Shown in pieces: positions 61,183 through 64,000 of a DNA stretch of 64,000 bases. This DNA comes from Acidobacteriaceae bacterium. Its GTDB lineage: Bacteria; Acidobacteriota; Terriglobia; Terriglobales; Acidobacteriaceae. Under the pieces are notes generated by a model. The model was not told the origin of the DNA and did no database searches. It worked only from the letters and a program-made list of their open reading frames with translations. The stretch covers positions 1 to 64,000 of the forward strand of contig PKVW01000052.1 of the NCBI GenBank assembly GCA_003131585.1, read 5' to 3'. Both the position numbers and the translations under genes were made by a program. The first letter of the stretch is position 1; each line of letters opens with the position of its first letter.

Positions 61183-61376
61183 TCGTGTCTCCGGTCAAAG
61201 TATTTCTCCACAGATGATCGGCAACACCGGAAGGGTTCAAGAAAGCGGCGTTGGGCACCTGGAGCCGGATGCCAGTTGAGATCGCTCGAATCCTGGATGA
61301 CGGGCAGCGCAAGCACCCTAAGCCGACTCGCAACCTGTGCTAACCTTACGCCTGCCCTCCGTCTGTGGTTCCGCGC

Positions 61377-62396
61377 ATGGAATCCTCGGCCCCAGTCCGC
61401 TTGCCCCAGGTTCTACCGAGGGAGGTCCACTCGAATGATATCCGCGTCGGCACGGCCGGCTGGTCTTATAAAGACTGGGATGGCGTTTTCTATCCTTCGG
61501 GCATGCGGCGCCGCAAGCAACATCCGTTGGAATATCTGGCGCGCTTCTTCGACACCACCGAAATCAACACGTCGTTTTACGGACCTCTGAAGCCCGAGTG
61601 GGGCAAGCTCTGGTGCCGCAAAGTAGCGGCCGTGAACAAGAGCTTCCTCTTCACGGCGAAACTCTACCGCGCCTTCACGCACTCGCCCATCGCGGTAATG
61701 GAGCCCACTTCCGCCGCGACCATCCGACCCACTGACGAAGACGAAGTGCGCACTCGCGAAGGCCTCGACGCCATTGCCGGCGAAGGGCGCCTGGGCGCGC
61801 TCCTCATTCAGTTTCCGGTATCGTTCAAAAACACTTCGCTCAACCGCGATTATCTGGATCGCCTGCTACGCCAGTTCATCGAATATCCCCGCGTAGTCGA
61901 AGTGCGCCACTCCAGTTGGAACGACGCCGCCACGCTGGCTGCCTTTACGGAGAAAGCAGTCGGCTTCTGCAACATCGACCAGCCCGTGCTCGGGCGATCG
62001 CTGGCCCCCACCGAACACGTGACCTCGGCCGTCGGTTACGTTCGCCTGCATGGCCGCAACTACGAGCACTGGTTTGCCGATCAAAGTTCTGCCGATCAAG
62101 GTTCCGACTCCGACCGTCGCAACGACCGCTACAACTATCTCTACAACGAGCGCGAACTCGCGGGCTGGAAAGAAAGAATCGAGAGCGTCGCCGAGCGGGC
62201 GCAAACCACTTTCGTGATCACCAACAATCACTTCGAGAGCAAAGCCGGCGTGAACGCACTGGAATTGAAGGCCATGGTGAGCGGCAAGCGCGTGCTCGCT
62301 CCGCCGACGCTGATCCAGAAGTATCCAGAACTGAGAAACATCGCGGACGCGGCGGAAGACTCGGGAGTAACCAGCACAACAACGCTGTTCTCTTAA
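61377..62396 (+). CDS. DUF72 family TIM-barrel protein
   Basis: 339 residues from ATG 61377 (GTG 61365 possible). DUF72 marks: IRVGTAGWSYKDWDGVFYPS, YLARFFDTTEINTSFYGP, LLIQFPVSFKNTSLNRDYLD, RVVEVRHSSWND and TFVITNNHFESKAGVNALEL. The family is widespread (YecE) and may be nuclease-related, but biochemistry is unclear. Residues 235-250 form a Ser/Asp-rich insert (DQSSADQGSDSD). A REP unit begins 13 bases after its stop. Confidence 0.88.
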   Translation: MESSAPVRLPQVLPREVHSNDIRVGTAGWSYKDWDGVFYPSGMRRRKQHPLEYLARFFDTTEINTSFYGPLKPEWGKLWCRKVAAVNKSFLFTAKLYRAFTHSPIAVMEPTSAATIRPTDEDEVRTREGLDAIAGEGRLGALLIQFPVSFKNTSLNRDYLDRLLRQFIEYPRVVEVRHSSWNDAATLAAFTEKAVGFCNIDQPVLGRSLAPTEHVTSAVGYVRLHGRNYEHWFADQSSADQGSDSDRRNDRYNYLYNERELAGWKERIESVAERAQTTFVITNNHFESKAGVNALELKAMVSGKRVLAPPTLIQKYPELRNIADAAEDSGVTSTTTLFS

Positions 62397-62408
62397 AAGA
62401 CGGGGGCT

Positions 62409-62476
62409 GGCCTAGCCCAACCCGCGCCACTGGTCCCGAGGGTGCCCCGTCCAAGCTCCGCTTGGGCGGGGCTTTT
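62409..62476 (+). repeat. REP unit, left copy
   Basis: 68 bases whose core GCCCCGTCCAAGCTCCGCTT-GGGCGGGGC folds into an imperfect hairpin and ends in GCTTTT. The copy at 63149-63216 is its reverse complement at about 55 of 68 positions, without gaps. It ends 4 bases from the transposase stop. Confidence 0.9.
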
Positions 62477-62480
62477 CCGC

Positions 62481-63011
62481 TTACGATCGCATCTTCAGCG
62501 TGGGAAAAATCCCAGCTCGCTCGCGTATCCGCGCAGTCCACTGCGACTCAATCTCTACCACGCCAGCCTCGCCGTTCGCATAGTGGCGAAAGCTGCTCCA
62601 CGTCCAATCCTCGGGCCGCTCAACCAGCCCGCGCTTCACGGGGTTCCGATGAATGTACCGCAACTTCTCCACAAATTTCCGTTCGCTCCAAACGTTGAAA
62701 TCGTAGTAGCGAGCCTGCCAGAATGAATCCTCCGCGCGCAAAGCGAGACGCCGCGCCACTCCCTGCTTCAGCGACTTGATCGCCTGCGCGAACGTGCTCC
62801 GCTCCGGCTCGTTCAACAGAAGATGAACGTGCTCCGGCATCACGACGTAGCCGTATACGCACAGCCCGTAATCCCCGCGAACCCGCTCAAGCGCGGCGGC
62901 GAACGTGGCGCAAGCCCCCTCTCGTTTCAAATTCGGGCGCCGGCGGTAGCAACTGAAAGTGATGTAGTGAACTTGCCCGGTTTCCTGAAAGCGCCTCAAT
63001 CCCCACGGCAT
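62481..63011 (-). CDS. REP-associated tyrosine transposase (RAYT, TnpA_REP)
   Basis: 176 residues of the Y1/HUH family. HUH motif in GYVVMPEHVHLLLNEP, catalytic Tyr most likely in FWQARYYDFNVWSERKFVEK, and the family ending LRYIHRNPVKRGLVERPEDW. N-terminus QVHYITFSCYRRRP is typical. All motifs look intact. The gene is bracketed by inverted REP copies (62409-62476, 63149-63216). RAYTs bind and cleave REP hairpins as single strands. Confidence 0.93.
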   Translation of the reverse strand: MPWGLRRFQETGQVHYITFSCYRRRPNLKREGACATFAAALERVRGDYGLCVYGYVVMPEHVHLLLNEPERSTFAQAIKSLKQGVARRLALRAEDSFWQARYYDFNVWSERKFVEKLRYIHRNPVKRGLVERPEDWTWSSFRHYANGEAGVVEIESQWTARIRERAGIFPTLKMRS

Positions 63012-63148
63012 TCCGAAATGCTATTTCGCAGGGGCCCGCGTGTCTGTGACCACTGAACATTGACCGGGGACATTGCAGGAATATTTATCCTAATTCTGGA
63101 ATTTCCGGACGCAGCATGACGCACTCGTTTCTCGACTTGGGGCGACAG

Positions 63149-63216
63149 AAAAGCCCCGCCCAAGCAAAGCTTGGACGGGGCACCCTCGGGGATTGAGGAG
63201 TGGGTTAGAGTGGGCC
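63149..63216 (-). repeat. REP unit, right copy (inverted)
   Basis: Reverse-complement partner of 62409-62476, core GCCCCGCCCAAGCAAAGCTT-GGACGGGGC. It lies 138 bases upstream of the RAYT start and is followed after one base by the 196-nt foldable element. Confidence 0.9.
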
Positions 63217-63217
63217 A

Positions 63218-63413
63218 GCTGTGATCTTTCAGGACGTTGTACCTTCGCAGAGAACTGACAAATCAGCCGTAGCCGGGGCGGTGCGAAAGTGCAAATCGGC
63301 TGTAACGATTTGCAAGGCGCGGACTTATCGCGCCGTCTTTTGCACGGCCCGGTAGCCAACGGGAATCAAAATTGCCACGTTGTGATCGGTACAACGTCTT
63401 GAGGGATCACAGC
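63218..63413. ncRNA. Structured 196-nt element: candidate non-coding RNA or MITE
   Basis: Ends pair over 26 bases with about 4 mismatches (GCTGTGATCTTTCAGGACGT at 63218 and its partner GGTACAACGTCTTGAGGGAT-CACAGC ending 63413). Inside are several tight hairpins: CTGA-caaa-TCAG (63255-63266), GCAAATCG/CGATTTGC (63291-63313) with a 7-base loop, GGCGCG/CGCGCC (63316-63334) with a 7-base loop, and GTGCAAA/TTTGCAC which could enclose the last two. No coding frame is convincing. Strand is undetermined, since perfect stems fold on both. Confidence 0.55.
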
Positions 63414-63508
63414 CAGCCCCTACACTCCCGTACTACCATTGGATTGCGCGGCTCCCGCACAACCCGATAGTTCTAAAGCAGCCTGATCCTACTCAGGGCG
63501 TTTTAGTC

Positions 63509-63536
63509 TTGGAGTGATTTTCCCGCCCATTATACG
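63509..63536 (+). promoter_or_regulatory. Candidate sigma-70 promoter for the small basic genes
   Basis: TTGGAG, 16-base spacer, TATACG, about 70 bases upstream of the ATG at 63609. A plausible but unproven match. The rest of 63414-63608 shows no gene. Confidence 0.4.
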
Positions 63537-63608
63537 ACTCGCTGTGAGATAATTCCCGCCTTCCCTTGGCGCTGGTTCCTAATAAAATCTTTTAGGAGAA
63601 ACTACGCA

Positions 63609-63824
63609 ATGGCAGATCAAATCTTCACAAACAAAACCCTCGAAGATCTAATTAGGTTCTTCAAAGACCTAGCCCATGAGCCTAAAGGTAAACCTGTCCC
63701 TGCTGGAGTCGCACGTTCGTATCAGACGCTGCTGGAGAATGCTCGCAAGAAGTGGAAAGCACAGGCAGCGGCAAACAAAAGGGCGAAGCGGAAAAGAAAG
63801 GTTAACCCGAAGGCTTTGCTTTGA
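63609..63824 (+). CDS. Small basic protein of unknown function (71 aa)
   Basis: TTTTAGGAG (ending 63598) precedes the ATG. MADQIFTNKTLEDLIRFFKD, then a strongly basic C-terminal half (ENARKKWKAQAAANKRAKRK-RKVNPKALL). Helical N-part plus Lys/Arg tail suggests nucleic-acid binding. Not recognised. Confidence 0.6.
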   Translation: MADQIFTNKTLEDLIRFFKDLAHEPKGKPVPAGVARSYQTLLENARKKWKAQAAANKRAKRKRKVNPKALL

Positions 63825-63841
63825 CATTGGGAGCGTTTCTT

Positions 63842-63958
63842 ATGAATCGTTTGTTTCGTGCTCTTCGTGCAGCCTACAAAGCGTTCATTACTGAGTGGTC
63901 CCGAAAGCCTTTGGATAAATTTCGATTGCCTGAGCGTAAAGGGCGCAAATTCAGGTAA
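63842..63958 (+). CDS. Very small basic protein (38 aa)
   Basis: ATG 63842 with GGGAG upstream (63828-63832) opens MNRLFRALRAAYKAFITEWS then RKPLDKFRLPERKGRKFR: an amphipathic helix followed by a Lys/Arg tail. It starts 17 bases after the preceding gene and shares its basic character. Plausible small gene; function unknown. Confidence 0.45.
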   Translation: MNRLFRALRAAYKAFITEWSRKPLDKFRLPERKGRKFR

Positions 63959-64000
63959 CCGCCTTCAGCGCACATTTCGGCCGCCACTAGATTGCCTATT

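Noticed and set aside
63090-63359. 89-codon minus-strand frame across the REP and structured element
   Set aside because: Coincides with palindromic DNA; Arg/Cys/Pro-rich product without plausible fold or ribosome site.
63218-63413. tmRNA, 6S RNA, SRP RNA or tRNA
   Set aside because: No tRNA-like acceptor/T-loop sequence, no tag frame, and no conserved SRP or 6S core that I can recognise.

Overview
The window looks like a chromosomal segment of a Gram-negative, GC-rich soil bacterium, most likely an acidobacterium of the Koribacter/Terriglobales type. This is inferred from four things: outer-membrane biogenesis genes (LptE, LpxD, Lnt), a NtrY/NtrX-like pair, a pilB-pilT-pilC-pilS-pilR block next to DUF62, DUF4097 and MacB-like genes, and intergenic DNA packed with palindromic repeats. 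I saw no rRNA or tRNA gene.

Layout. 0-12.3 kb: acyl-CoA dehydrogenase, a lone PD-(D/E)XK nuclease-like gene, propionate genes (meaB, methylmalonyl-CoA epimerase), tsaB-rimI, and a tightly coupled envelope/replication operon (psd-pssA-asd-like-lptE-holA). A DUF262 restriction-like gene follows, abutting a broken toxin-antitoxin pair. 12.7-24 kb: rpsT, phoH-ybeY-corC, era, an HATPase protein, ntrYX, a GH10 xylanase and an endonuclease III homologue. 24-31.6 kb: type IV pilus motor, platform and regulators (no pilin). 31.6-41.1 kb: TPR protein, SAM hydroxide adenosyltransferase, a MacA/MacB-permease exporter without an ATPase, a second CNNM/CBS protein and a dipeptide permease dppB.

41.1-48.0 kb is an accessory island between dppB and its apparent partner dppC. 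It holds two near-identical GIY-YIG nuclease genes bracketed by inverted palindromes, a diverged copy of the dppB 3' end, five small unknown genes, an antitoxin remnant, vapBC, a VOC protein and an IS1595-family element with recognisable terminal repeats and passenger genes. 48-60.5 kb returns to housekeeping: dppC, lpxD, P-loop protein, lnt, prfB with its programmed frameshift, an HD hydrolase, rarA, an rRNA methyltransferase, tsaC and a YdcF-like protein. 60.6-64 kb: DinB, DUF72, a REP-associated tyrosine transposase (RAYT) flanked by 68-nt inverted repeats, an adjacent 196-nt foldable element and two small basic proteins.

Most striking signals: (1) REP-flanked GIY-YIG genes, laid out like a RAYT/REP module but with a different nuclease; (2) the RAYT with its inverted REPs; (3) the 196-nt structured element; (4) the IS1595-type unit with a membrane-protein passenger; (5) several inverted-repeat elements that fill whole intergenic gaps. 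All functions are inferred from sequence reading alone; no database search was run.
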